Made by a program: the position numbers and the translations under genes. Of a DNA stretch of 64,000 nucleotides, positions 17,350-26,095 are shown in pieces. The first letter of the stretch is position 1. Each line of letters begins with the position of its first letter. The stretch is from an uncultured Streptomyces sp. (lineage in GTDB: Bacteria > Actinomycetota > Actinomycetes > Streptomycetales > Streptomycetaceae), in assembly GCF_947488945.1 (NCBI RefSeq), contig NZ_CANLBS010000002.1, positions 62,001 through 126,000 of the forward strand, in the 5' to 3' direction. The notes beneath the pieces were generated by a model. It had not been told where the DNA came from and ran no database searches. It saw nothing but the letters and a program-made list of their open reading frames with translations.

Positions 17350-20001
17350 TCACCGTTCCTCCGCCTCCACCCTGAACTCCGCGATCCCCGCGGGCTTCTC
17401 CGGGTCGGCGGAGGTGACGGACACCCGGATCCAGCGGGCCGTCGCGCCCGGGGCGTACGGGCGCCAGGCGCTGCCGTCCAAGGAGGTCTCCACCGTGTGG
17501 GCGGCGGGCGGGACGTCCGACCAGGCCGGGGCGGCCGAGGTGATCCGGCGGGGGCGGCCGAGGTCGGTCGTCAGGGTGCCGGTCGCGCCGTCGGGGGCCC
17601 AGGTGGTGGCGGGGGAGCCGTCGACCGCCGCCTCCGCGTACAGGCCGGGGGCCTCCGAGGTCGCGGTCGTCGGGCGGCAGCGGGCCGCGTCGGCGGTCGG
17701 CGTCAGGTCGGGGCGGCGGGTCGGCAGGGTGAGGGTGCCCGAGAGCCGGCGCGGCCCGTCCGGGGTGTGCACGGTGAACGGGGCGCCCGACGTCAGGCTG
17801 ACCGTGGTGGTGCGCGCGCCGACGGCGACGTCGTACACACGTCCCCGGTGGCGCAGGCCCCGGACGGTGACGCCCTCGCCGAGCTGCGGCGGCAGGGTCG
17901 GGTCCAACCGGATGCCGTCCTCGCGCAGCCGCAGCCCGGTCAGCCCGTGGGTGAAAACCTGGAGGAACCCGCCCTTCCCGGTCAGGAAGTCCTCGGCCGG
18001 GAAGCCCGACAGGGGGTCCTGCGCACCGGCCTTCTCGCCGCGCGCCTCGGAGAAGAGCTCGTACGGACCGCGCACGAAGGGCCGGACGGAGCGCTGGAGA
18101 TAGGTGTACGAGGCGCAGCCCGGCTCCCCGATGGCCGCCGCGTCGACGGCGTGCACCGAGTCCGTCATCGCCGGCCCGTCGGGGTCGGTGCGCGCGGCGT
18201 AGTGATCGAGGGTGGCGGCCGCCGCGCCCGGCTCCATCGGCCACTCCAGCGGATACATCAGCAGCACGGTGTCGGCCTGCTTGATGGTGGAGCCGTTGTA
18301 CCCGGCGTACTGGAGGAACACCTTGCGCGCCGGGTCGTACGGGATGCGCAGGCCGTCCGCGACGCGCGCCCACCGCGTCGGTGCGGCCCGGCCGAGGAGT
18401 CCGGCGGCGCGGGTCGCGTGCCGGAGCGCGGTGGCGGCGACGGCGTTGGTGAAGACCCCGTCCGTGACGCCGTTGCTGTACTCGTCGGGGCCCGCCACGT
18501 TCCGCAGCGAGTAGCTGCCGTCGTCGTTGGCGGCGGCGCGGGAGGACCAGAAGTCCGCGATGCCCCGCAGCAGCGGCCAGCCGCGCGACTCCAGCCAGGC
18601 CCGGTCGCCGGTGGCCAGCCAGTACTGCCAGACCGCCAGCGCGATGTCGCCCTGGAGGTGGATCTGGGTGAGGCAGTGCGGCGGGTCCCAGCTCTGGCAC
18701 TCCTGGTCCAGCCGCCCCCGGCTCGCGCTCGTCCAGGGGTAGAACAGGCCCTCGTACCCGAGCCGTTCGGCGTTGGCGCGGGCCGCGTCACGGGTGCGGT
18801 AGCGGTATTCGACGACCGCGCGCGCCAGCTCCGGGCGGGTCGCCAGCAGCCCCGGATACATCCAGGTCTCCGCGTCCCAGAACACCATGCCCGCGTAGTT
18901 GTCGCTGGTGAGACCGGTTGGGGCGACGCTGTCCGCGGAGTCCCGGCGGGTGCTCGCCAGCAGCCCGTACTGGGCCGACCGCAGCCACCGCTGGAGATCC
19001 GGGCTGCCCGGCACCAGGACGTAGGCGGACCAGTCCTCGCGCCAGGCGGCGGCATTGTCCTCGAAGACCTTCCGCCACCCCCGCCGGGCCGCGTCCCGCG
19101 ACGCCGCACGGGCGGCCGCGCGCGGGTCACGGGCCGTCAGACCGGTGTCCACGCCCACGTACTTCTCGAAGGTGTACGTACGGCCTTCGCGGACCTGGTG
19201 CGTGGCGGTCGTCGGCTCCGGTGCGAGAGGGCGGGGCCGGCCGGTGGCCGGTGCGGCGGGGCGCACGGTCTGGGCGATCGCGCCTTCGACGTCCGTGCCG
19301 CGGGTGCGGAACGTCCCGTCGGCGGCCACCGCGATCCGGCGTGCGCCCCTCGCGTCGAGCGCGCCGCTGACGGTGGCCGGGCCCGACCAGTGCGGGCGCA
19401 TCCGCAGCCGTACCGCGCCGGCGTGGACGTGGCTGCGGTCCGCGAGCACCTCGTAGGCCAGGTCGGTGGCGCGGCCGTCGGCCGTGGTCCAGCGCAGCGA
19501 GGTGCGGACCACGCCGCAGGCGAGGAAGAGGGACTGGCGGTAGTGCGAGATCCGTCCCGCCGGAGTGCCGGAGCCCAGGGTCTCCCCGCCGACCCGCACG
19601 TCCAGGTTGGTCCAGCTCGGCAGCGCGGCGACGACCTCGCGTCCCTCGGCGGTGCCCGGTTCCGCACCGTAGAGACCCGAGACGAAGGCGCCGTCGTAGC
19701 GCGGGGTGTAGAGCGGCCAGCCGGTTCTCTCCGCGTGCACGGCGTATCCGGCGCCCACGGCCGGGACGCGGTGACCGAGGTAGCCGTTGCCGACGTACGC
19801 GTCGTAGCCCGCCGCCTCCCCGTACCGCGTGGAGGTCCGTACCCAGGACGCGTCGCCGCCGGGGCTCCGCTCGCCGCAGACCGGGGTCGCGGGGGTGCGG
19901 TCCGCCACCGGGCCGGAGGCGTGCCCGGTGGGGGAGAGGGGCGGCACCAGGAGGGTGCCGGCGACGAGGGGCGCGAGCAGGGCGACGCGGGGGAGTCTCA
20001 C
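17350..20001 (-). CDS. secreted GH65-type glycosidase with C-terminal discoidin-like domain
   Basis: Large exported enzyme (883 aa from the GTG at 20001). MRLPRVALLAPLVAGTLLV, then a Pro/Ala region, reads as a signal peptide. Fold order is a beta-sandwich domain, a catalytic (alpha/alpha)6 barrel with WDAETWMYPGLL and GPDEYSNG (catalytic Glu near residue 503), a small C-terminal barrel part, and a final 140-residue F5/8-type C domain (AAVDGSPATTW start). GH65 members act on alpha-glucosides such as trehalose, maltose or kojibiose, by phosphorolysis or hydrolysis; a secreted form is likelier to hydrolyse (acid trehalase-like). The start is uncertain: the frame stays open to a GTG at 20139, but only 20001 puts the signal peptide at the N-terminus. 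Confidence 0.85.
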   Translation of the reverse strand: MRLPRVALLAPLVAGTLLVPPLSPTGHASGPVADRTPATPVCGERSPGGDASWVRTSTRYGEAAGYDAYVGNGYLGHRVPAVGAGYAVHAERTGWPLYTPRYDGAFVSGLYGAEPGTAEGREVVAALPSWTNLDVRVGGETLGSGTPAGRISHYRQSLFLACGVVRTSLRWTTADGRATDLAYEVLADRSHVHAGAVRLRMRPHWSGPATVSGALDARGARRIAVAADGTFRTRGTDVEGAIAQTVRPAAPATGRPRPLAPEPTTATHQVREGRTYTFEKYVGVDTGLTARDPRAAARAASRDAARRGWRKVFEDNAAAWREDWSAYVLVPGSPDLQRWLRSAQYGLLASTRRDSADSVAPTGLTSDNYAGMVFWDAETWMYPGLLATRPELARAVVEYRYRTRDAARANAERLGYEGLFYPWTSASRGRLDQECQSWDPPHCLTQIHLQGDIALAVWQYWLATGDRAWLESRGWPLLRGIADFWSSRAAANDDGSYSLRNVAGPDEYSNGVTDGVFTNAVAATALRHATRAAGLLGRAAPTRWARVADGLRIPYDPARKVFLQYAGYNGSTIKQADTVLLMYPLEWPMEPGAAAATLDHYAARTDPDGPAMTDSVHAVDAAAIGEPGCASYTYLQRSVRPFVRGPYELFSEARGEKAGAQDPLSGFPAEDFLTGKGGFLQVFTHGLTGLRLREDGIRLDPTLPPQLGEGVTVRGLRHRGRVYDVAVGARTTTVSLTSGAPFTVHTPDGPRRLSGTLTLPTRRPDLTPTADAARCRPTTATSEAPGLYAEAAVDGSPATTWAPDGATGTLTTDLGRPRRITSAAPAWSDVPPAAHTVETSLDGSAWRPYAPGATARWIRVSVTSADPEKPAGIAEFRVEAEER

Positions 20002-21095
20002 GCGGCCGACGGTAGGCAGCCGGGGCGTACGCGGGCGCGCGCGCCGCGCGCCATCGGCGCCGGGCCAGCGGTACGGCGGACGGCGCGGAGGGCCGGATGG
20101 AGCACGGACGATCCACGAGCGCGGTCCTGGTGGTTCCACCCGCCGTCGCCCCGCGACCTTTCAGCCGACGGTCGGGGGGCGCCTCACCGAGGGTGATCAC
20201 CGGGTCGGTGACGGACAGGGCGTCCGTGTTACGTCCGGGTGAATTGACGCGCGTAGAGAGAGTGCCGGGATGGGTCGGTTCCGAGGCCGGCGCCAAGGTC
20301 CCGCCGGGCTCGGTGGACGGGAAAACGCCAGGTGGGCGGGGCAAGGTCGGTCTGCGGGCCGTTCCGGTGGCCGGGGCGGGACACTCTCCGCCGGGCATGT
20401 GGGGGGAGTGTCGTTCGTATGGCGGGTCCGGGGAGGACGCGGTCGTACCCTTGCGTGATCCCCGGCGTTCCGCCAGTCTTTCGCGGGAGGGCGGACGGGC
20501 TGGTCCCGTGCCGTGCGCAACGCCGCCGAAGCGTCGTCGGGCGGCCGCGTGGACGGCCGAGGCACCGGCTCGCACCAACGCCGCCCCCGGTCCGCACACC
20601 GTCCGTCAGGAGGCTGTCCGTGTCGTCGTCGCCCGGTCACTACGCGCGTAGAAGCGCGCCGGTGACGCTTGCGGGGGCCGAGGCCCGGGGGCCCGTGGCG
20701 GAGAGCGGCGGTCGCCCTCGACCCGGCTGACCGCCGCACCCCGAACGCGTCGTCCGGCCCTCCCCACCTACGGGGCCGGGCGGCCCCGCGAACGTGCCGC
20801 CCGGCACCCCCCACAGCACATGGCCGGGCGGCACTGTCGCGTGTGCTCCCGGACCGTCCGCCGCCGGCGCGCTAGCCGGGGCATGCGTGAGGCGTGCGGG
20901 GGGTGTGGGGCGGGCAGAGTGAACCGGGGGTGCGCGCCGTGTGCGACGGGTGGGCCCCGGTGATCACGCACGCCGCACGTTCATGCAGGCCAGACCCAGG
21001 AATCATCACTTCGGGTGAAACTGTGGCCATCGCTTGTGCGGTGCCACCCACGGTTGCGACGCTGTTGCGGTCTGTCAACCTGTTGGGAGTGGCCT
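20002..21095. other. 1.1-kb intergenic region between divergent genes
   Basis: No supportable gene: the frames present are Arg/Pro/Gly-rich and have no ribosome-binding site. It should hold the divergent promoters of the GH65 enzyme and the GntR regulator. A strong hairpin is at 20775-20805. A small RNA is possible but cannot be shown from sequence alone. Confidence 0.4.
20775..20805. repeat. GC-rich inverted repeat
   Basis: GCCGGGCGGC (20775-20784) and GCCGCCCGGC (20796-20805) form a perfect 10-bp stem with an 11-nt loop. A further GCCGGGCGGCAC lies just downstream near 20823. With no gene beside it, it may end an unannotated transcript. Confidence 0.55.
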
Positions 21096-21848
21096 GTGAC
21101 TTTCGGTGAGCAGCCCGCCTATCTGCGCGTGGCGAGCGATCTGCGGGAGAAGATCGTCAATGGTGCGCTGCCTCCCCATACCCGCCTGCCCTCGCAGGCC
21201 CGCATCCGCGAGGAGTACGGCGTCTCGGACACCGTCGCGCTGGAGGCGCGGAAGGTCCTGATGGCCGAGGGCCTGGTGGAGGGGCGCTCCGGCTCGGGCA
21301 CCTACGTGCGCGAGCGCCCGGTGCCCCGTCGGATCGCCCGCTCCGGGTACCGCCCCGAGGGCGGAGCGAGTCCGTTCCGCCAGGAGCAGGCGGCGGACGG
21401 GATGCAGGGGACCTGGGAGTCCCGGAGCGAGCAGGAGGGTGCCAGCGCGGAGATCGCCGAGCGGCTGGGCATCGAGCCCGGTGACCGGGTCATGCGCACC
21501 CGGTACGTCTTCCGGGACGCGGGCGAACCGATCATGCTCTCCACGTCCTGGGAGCCGCTCGCCGTGACCGGACGCACGCCGGTGATGCTGCCGGAGGAGG
21601 GTCCGCTCGGCGGCTGCGGGGTCGTCGACCGGATGGCCGCGATCGAGGTGGTGGTGGACAACGTCACCGAGGAGGTCGGGGCCCGGCCCGGCCTGGCCGA
21701 GGAGTTGCTGACGCTCGGCGGGGTGCCGGGCCACGTGGTGATGGTGATCGGACGGACGTACTTCGCGTCGGGACGGGCGGTGGAGACCGCCGACGTGGTG
21801 GTGCCCGCCGACCGGTACCGCGTCGCCTACCATCTGCCGGTCAGATGA
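21096..21848 (+). CDS. GntR/HutC-family transcriptional regulator
   Basis: Regulator of 250 aa starting at the GTG at 21096, with GGGAG 8 nt upstream. Residues 1-75 form the winged helix (YLRVASDLREKIVNGALPP, then GSGTYVRERP). Residues about 85-245 form a UTRA ligand-binding domain (FRDAGEPIMLSTSWEPL; GRTYFASGRAVETADVVVPADRYRVAYHL). HutC-type regulators release DNA on binding a small metabolite. The next gene on the same strand is an NCS1 permease, so the likely role is control of that transporter and of itself, with a purine, pyrimidine or related compound as candidate ligand. Confidence 0.9.
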   Translation: MTFGEQPAYLRVASDLREKIVNGALPPHTRLPSQARIREEYGVSDTVALEARKVLMAEGLVEGRSGSGTYVRERPVPRRIARSGYRPEGGASPFRQEQAADGMQGTWESRSEQEGASAEIAERLGIEPGDRVMRTRYVFRDAGEPIMLSTSWEPLAVTGRTPVMLPEEGPLGGCGVVDRMAAIEVVVDNVTEEVGARPGLAEELLTLGGVPGHVVMVIGRTYFASGRAVETADVVVPADRYRVAYHLPVR

Positions 21849-21929
21849 ACGGGGCGCCACGGGAGGCCCGGACGCGCACGGACCCCCCTGCGGACCGAAC
21901 CGAACCAGACCGCACCGGATGAAGCGGAC

Positions 21930-22011
21930 CGCACCGAACCGCACCGAACCGCACCGGTCGGCATCGCACGGACCGGCGTGGTGCGGATCGGCATCGCACG
22001 GACCGGCGTGG
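21930..22011. repeat. short tandem repeats upstream of the permease
   Basis: Two blocks. A 10-bp unit GCACCGAACC is repeated in tandem between about 21930 and 21956. A 24-bp string beginning TCGGCATCGCACGG occurs at 21958-21981 and again at 21988-22011, a 30-bp period. They lie in the 350-bp gap between the GntR gene and the permease, which holds no gene. Confidence 0.75.
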
Positions 22012-22196
22012 CGCGGGTGCCTCCGGCCGCCGCCGCACCGATATCGGTGTGCGGTGTCCGCCCCCGTTCACGCCGAGTTGACCGGCCGTCGGCGCGGTTA
22101 ACCGGTGGGCAACGCCGCAGCTCGAAGCGTTGACATGTTCATCTCCTATCTTCCCGTTCGTCCCCGCACACCGGACCGACGAACGGGAAGTCACCG

Positions 22197-23930
22197 ATGA
22201 CGGACACCGCGACACCCACGGCGGCCGACGCGCCGGAGCCGGGGCCCCCGCCGGGCCCCGGCGAAGGCCCTGCCCGCAGTTACGCCAAGCTGGCCGCCGA
22301 CGAGAGCCGCGAGGACTACTCGCTCCGCTACGCCCCGCACTCCTTCCGCCGCTGGTCGCCCTCGACGGTCGCCGGCACGGCGCTCGGCGGCATCGCCTAC
22401 CTCGCCGACTTCGCGATCGGCGCCTCCATCGTCTTCACCTACGGGTTCACCAGCGGCTTCGCGTCCATCCTGTGCGCCGCCACGATCATCTTCGTCACCG
22501 GCATCCCGATCGCGCGGGCCTGCGCCACGTACGGCCTGGACATGGACCTGGTCACCCGGGGCGCCGGGTTCGGCTACTTCGGCTCGACGCTGACCTCGCT
22601 CATCTACGCCTCGTTCACGTTCATCTTCTTCGCCCTCGAAGGCTCGATCATGGCGCAGGCCATGCACCAGGCCGTCGGGCTGCCGGTCGAGGTGGGCTAT
22701 CTGGTCACCACCCTGATCGTCATCCCGATCGTGTTCCGCGGCATGGGGGCGCTGGCCAAGGTGCAGGCGTGGACCCAGCCGGTATGGATCATCGGCATGG
22801 TCCTGCCGTTCGTCGTGCTCGCCTTCGAAGCCCCCGGTTCCTGGAGCGCGTTCACCTCCTTCGGCGGCACCGAGGGCGCGGGCTCCGGGTTCGACTGGCT
22901 CGGCTTCGGGCTCGGCACCGGCGTCGCGCTCTCGCTCATCGCCCAGATCGGCGAACAGGCCGACTACCTCCGCTTCATGCCGGCCAAGACCGAGGCGAAC
23001 AAGCGGCGCTGGAACCTCGCCGTCCTGGCCGCCGGCCCCGGCTGGGTCGTCATCGGTGCGGCCAAGCAGCTCGGAGGCGCGCTGCTCGCCTTCGTCGCCC
23101 TGGAAGCGGTCGGCAAGACGCACGCGCTGGAGCCGATCGCCCCGCAGATCGAGGCACTGAAGCCCTGGCTCGGCTCCTTCGCGCTGCCCGCAGCCGCGCT
23201 CTTCGTGATCGTCTCGCAGATCAAGATCAACGTGACCAACGCCTACAGCGGCTCGCTCTCCTGGTCGAACTTCTTCTCCCGGCTGACCCACAAGCACCCC
23301 GGCCGGGTCTGGTACATCTTCCTCAACCTCGCCATCGCGCTGACGCTGATGGAGATGAACATGTTCGCGGCACTCAACAAGCTGCTGGGGTTCTACTCCA
23401 ACGTGGGCATCGCCTGGATCGTCGCCGTCGCGGCCGACCTCGTCATCAACAAGCGGATCGGACTGAGTCCGCCCTACATCGAGTTCAAGCGGGCCTACCT
23501 CTACGCGGTGAACCCGGCGGGCTTCGGGGCGATGGTGATCGCTTCCGTCGTCTCCATCCTGGCGTTCTTCGGTCTCTTCGGTGCGTACGCCGAAGCCTTC
23601 TCCACCTTCATCGCCGCCGGACTCTCCCTGGTCCTCTGCCCGTTGATCGCCTGGGTCACCAAGGGCCGCTACTACCTGGCGCGCCCCAACCCGGTGAACG
23701 GGCCCGGTGTCGAGATCGCCGACATCACGGCGACCCACACCTGCACCGTCTGCGAGACCTCCTACGAGCTGCCCGACGTCGCGGACTGCCCGGTGCGGTC
23801 CGGCCCGATCTGCTCGCTCTGCTGCTCGCTGGACGCGGAGTGCGGCGACGTCTGCCGCCGTGCACCGGCCGGACCCGTGCTGATGCCGCTGCCGACCGTG
23901 CGGGAGGCGGGGCCGACGATCGCGCTCTGA
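22197..23930 (+). CDS. NCS1-family nucleobase permease with cysteine-rich C-terminal tail
   Basis: Membrane transporter of 577 aa with about 12 helices in the purine-cytosine permease pattern (SLRYAPHSFRRWSPSTVAGT near the start; QIKINVTNAYSGSLSWSNFFSR in the middle). It would import a nucleobase or a related heterocycle with H+ or Na+. Unusually, the C-terminal 65 residues extend past the last helix and carry eight cysteines (about 514-553: CTVC, then C, CSLCC, C, C), which looks like a metal-binding cytoplasmic module. The GntR regulator upstream suggests substrate-dependent expression. A terminator follows. The substrate cannot be told from sequence. Confidence 0.88.
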   Translation: MTDTATPTAADAPEPGPPPGPGEGPARSYAKLAADESREDYSLRYAPHSFRRWSPSTVAGTALGGIAYLADFAIGASIVFTYGFTSGFASILCAATIIFVTGIPIARACATYGLDMDLVTRGAGFGYFGSTLTSLIYASFTFIFFALEGSIMAQAMHQAVGLPVEVGYLVTTLIVIPIVFRGMGALAKVQAWTQPVWIIGMVLPFVVLAFEAPGSWSAFTSFGGTEGAGSGFDWLGFGLGTGVALSLIAQIGEQADYLRFMPAKTEANKRRWNLAVLAAGPGWVVIGAAKQLGGALLAFVALEAVGKTHALEPIAPQIEALKPWLGSFALPAAALFVIVSQIKINVTNAYSGSLSWSNFFSRLTHKHPGRVWYIFLNLAIALTLMEMNMFAALNKLLGFYSNVGIAWIVAVAADLVINKRIGLSPPYIEFKRAYLYAVNPAGFGAMVIASVVSILAFFGLFGAYAEAFSTFIAAGLSLVLCPLIAWVTKGRYYLARPNPVNGPGVEIADITATHTCTVCETSYELPDVADCPVRSGPICSLCCSLDAECGDVCRRAPAGPVLMPLPTVREAGPTIAL

Positions 23931-23951
23931 GCCCGCCGGCACGGAACGAAG

Positions 23952-23977
23952 GGGGCGCATCCAGCCGGATGCGCCCC
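23952..23977 (+). terminator. terminator after the NCS1 permease
   Basis: Perfect 11-bp stem GGGGCGCATCC / GGATGCGCCCC with loop AGCC, extended by gaag/cttc pairing, starting 21 bp after the stop codon. Confidence 0.8.
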
Positions 23978-23996
23978 TTCGCGTGGCCTGATCCGT

Positions 23997-24066
23997 ACCT
24001 CTTTGTGTAAATCCGCATCCGCTGAGTAAAGGTCAGGCGTAGGCTCCGGCATATGCGCAAAGAGGT
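23997..24066. promoter_or_regulatory. spaced inverted repeat upstream of the small SPOR-like gene
   Basis: ACCTCTTTG (23997-24005) and CAAAGAGGT (24058-24066) are perfect 9-bp inverted copies separated by 52 bp. They bracket a relatively AT-rich stretch that probably holds the promoter of the small gene at 24133. They could be paired regulator sites. Confidence 0.45.
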
Positions 24067-24132
24067 TTCCTGGGGGTCCTCAAGGATGGACATGCGAACA
24101 GGGGGAGAGGCGAGATGCTCGGGAGAGGCACG

Positions 24133-24321
24133 ATGAGCGAGAGTGCCGCCGTGCTTCCGTGGCAGGTGGTGCGGCACGACGACGAGACCGAGGGCAACCG
24201 CTACCGGATCGCTCGCTTCGCCACACAGGCCGAAGCGCAGAAGATCGCTGACGGCTTCGACACCGAGGGGCAGAAGCACTTCTACCGGGTGGAGCGCGTG
24301 GGGCCGGACGGCCACCTCTGA
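24133..24321 (+). CDS. small SPOR-like protein
   Basis: Small protein of 62 aa (MSESAAVLPWQVVRHDD...). The pattern YRIARFATQAEAQKIADGFD resembles a SPOR fold (beta strand, helix with AEAQKIAD, then FYRVERVG), which in other proteins binds denuded peptidoglycan. It has no signal peptide, so that role is doubtful here. GGGAGAGG lies 4 nt upstream of the chosen ATG; an in-frame ATG at 24115 also has a good ribosome-binding site and would add six residues. I recall short proteins of this kind as common in Streptomyces, without a defined function. Confidence 0.75.
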   Translation: MSESAAVLPWQVVRHDDETEGNRYRIARFATQAEAQKIADGFDTEGQKHFYRVERVGPDGHL

Positions 24322-24801
24322 TCCACTCGCGCACGACGGTCCGGGGCGGCCGGGCCGCCCATGACCGGGGCGGCCCGGTCGCCCCGTCCGTGCGCCGGAG
24401 TGCGCCCCCCGTCTCGAACCCCCGGTCCGAACCCCCCGGCCGAACTCCCGGTCCGGGCCCCGGTCCGAACCCCCCCCGGTCCGAACCCCCCGGCCGAACT
24501 CCCCGTCCGAACCCGTCGGCCGAACCCTCCCGCCCGCACCCCGGCCCGCGCTCCTGGCCCGGGTGCCCCGGCCCCGAACCTCTCTGGCCCCCACCCCCGG
24601 CCGTGCGCCCGCGGAACCCGTGATTCCCGCCTCCGGCCCCTCGCCCGGTAGGGTCTGCCCCCGGAAAACGGCGCGCCCCGGACCGTCGTACGCCGTACCC
24701 GGCCGACGCGTGCGCCGCTCGGACCGGGTGCGCCGCGCAGCGGCCGGAACGCGCCCGCGAGGCACGACCGGCGCGGGACGCCGAGGGCAGAGGTGGGGCG
24801 G
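24322..24801. other. intergenic region with cytosine-rich repeats
   Basis: 480 bp between the small SPOR-like gene and the Nudix gene. No gene is visible. The left part is a degenerate C-rich repeat tract (24414-24532); the right part should hold the Nudix gene promoter. Confidence 0.45.
24414..24532. repeat. degenerate C-rich tandem repeat (CCGAACCCCCCGGT type)
   Basis: About eight imperfect 13-14-bp units built on CCGAACCCCCCGGT / CCGAACTCCCGGT. There are no constant-length spacers, so it is not a CRISPR. The strand asymmetry (C-rich top strand) could favour unusual DNA structure or simple slippage. Confidence 0.7.
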
Positions 24802-25203
24802 ATGACGGGACTGATCGACACGGTGGCCTGGGTACGGGTGGAGGACGGCAGGATCCTGTGCGCCCGCTCACGGGGCAAGGACGCCTTCTACATCCCGGGC
24901 GGCAAGCGCGAGCCCGGCGAGAGCGATCTGCAGACCCTGCTGCGCGAGGTCGAGGAGGAGCTGACGGTGGCCCTCGACCCGGCGACCGTCTCCCGGGCCG
25001 GTGTGTACGAGGCCCAGGCGCACGGCCACGAGGACGGCGTGAGGGTCCGGATGGCCTGCTACTACGGCGACTACCGCGGCACGCTGGCCGCCAGCAGCGA
25101 GATCGAGGAGGTGGCCTGGTTCTCCTACGCGGACCGGGACCGCGTCCCGCCGGTCGACCAGCTCCTCTTCGACGACCTCAGGGCAGACGGCCTGCTCACC
25201 TGA
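24802..25203 (+). CDS. Nudix hydrolase
   Basis: Hydrolase of 133 aa for nucleoside-diphosphate-linked substrates. The Nudix box is GKREPGESDLQTLLREVEEE (Gly34, Glu40, Arg48-Glu49, Glu52-Glu53) with Thr where the consensus has Gly near its end. PGGKREPGE and VRMACYYGDYRG resemble the MutT/NUDT18-like branch that acts on oxidised or other nucleotides, but substrate cannot be assigned. The ATG at 24802 follows GGTGGGG; an in-frame GTG lies 9 bp upstream. It appears to be transcribed alone. Confidence 0.88.
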   Translation: MTGLIDTVAWVRVEDGRILCARSRGKDAFYIPGGKREPGESDLQTLLREVEEELTVALDPATVSRAGVYEAQAHGHEDGVRVRMACYYGDYRGTLAASSEIEEVAWFSYADRDRVPPVDQLLFDDLRADGLLT

Positions 25204-25365
25204 CCTGGCACACCGCGCCCCGCCCGCCGACGACCCGCGAAGAATGCGCGATATCCGCCCGCAAACCACCCTTGGTGGTGATCTGTGATACTTCGCGTAC
25301 CGGAGCGGGTATGGGGTGAGTACCTCTGTAAAGGGCGAGCCCTGCTGCTCCTGGGATGTGGTCGC

Positions 25366-25935
25366 GTGATCCGTACCGAAGGCGACCGCGCCGAGTGGAC
25401 CTTCCCCGCGTCCCCCGGTGCCGTGCGTGAAGCGCGGCACGTCGTCCGGGACACCCTGCGGGCCTGGGAGCTGCCTCCCAGCACGGTGGACATGACGGTC
25501 CTGCTGGTCAGCGAGCTGGTGACCAACTCGCTCAAGCACGCCACCGGCCCCATCGGCGTCCGGCTGACGCGTCCTGGCGCGGAGAGCCCGGACGGACCGG
25601 GGCACGACGGACCGGGGCACGACGGAGCGCGACCGCGCGGGACGCGTCCGGACCCCGGTCTCCGGGACGGCGGCTCCCCGGAGCGGACCGGCGGACGCGG
25701 TCCGGGACACGGGCACGGACGCGGTCACAGCCGCGACCACGGCGCGGTCCAGGGCACCGGACTCGTGGTGGAAGTCTCCGATCCCCTTCCGGATCTGCCC
25801 ACCGAACGCGTCGCCGGACCCGACGACGAGGGCGGCCGCGGGCTGCAGCTCGTGGCTTGTTCCGCACGCCGGTGGGGCACGCGTCACGGCAAGAACGGCA
25901 AGACGGTGTGGTTCGAGCTGCCTCTGCCTGGTTAG
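25366..25935 (+). CDS. HATPase_c protein (RsbW-like), with low-complexity insert
   Basis: GHKL-type ATP-binding protein of 189 aa, related to anti-sigma factor kinases. The N-box is LLVSELVTNSLKHA (about residues 46-59) and the G-box region is DDEGGRGLQLVACSARRWG near the C-terminus. Between them an insert of about 50 residues rich in Gly, Asp, Arg, His and Pro (GPGHDGPGHDG, GHGHGRGHSRDHG) interrupts the usual compact fold. I chose the GTG at 25366 because upstream in-frame codons (ATA, CTT, AAA, TGT) are not Streptomyces-like. The next gene encodes a SpoIIE phosphatase with its own HATPase domain, so the two may share a signalling partner. Confidence 0.82.
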   Translation: MIRTEGDRAEWTFPASPGAVREARHVVRDTLRAWELPPSTVDMTVLLVSELVTNSLKHATGPIGVRLTRPGAESPDGPGHDGPGHDGARPRGTRPDPGLRDGGSPERTGGRGPGHGHGRGHSRDHGAVQGTGLVVEVSDPLPDLPTERVAGPDDEGGRGLQLVACSARRWGTRHGKNGKTVWFELPLPG

Positions 25936-26095
25936 GAGTGGAGGGGGACACACAGGCGATCACCAGAGGTCGGGCAGCACCTGGCTGAAAGGACTGAGAC
26001 CTTGCTGTGATCGTCAACGTCGTGCCGGGAGGGCCTGTGGTGCTGAATACTGCGGTCAGGACCGGTCCGGTGTGTGAGCTGGAGGGGACGGTCGT

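Noticed and set aside
17293..20196. long plus-strand frame opposite the GH65 gene
   Set aside because: It is a GC-rich antisense shadow: Gly/Arg/Val-rich translation without domains, while the minus strand encodes a clear glycosidase.
24414..24532. possible CRISPR array from the tandem repeats
   Set aside because: Units are degenerate, 13-14 bp long and directly adjacent, with no constant spacers and no cas genes nearby.
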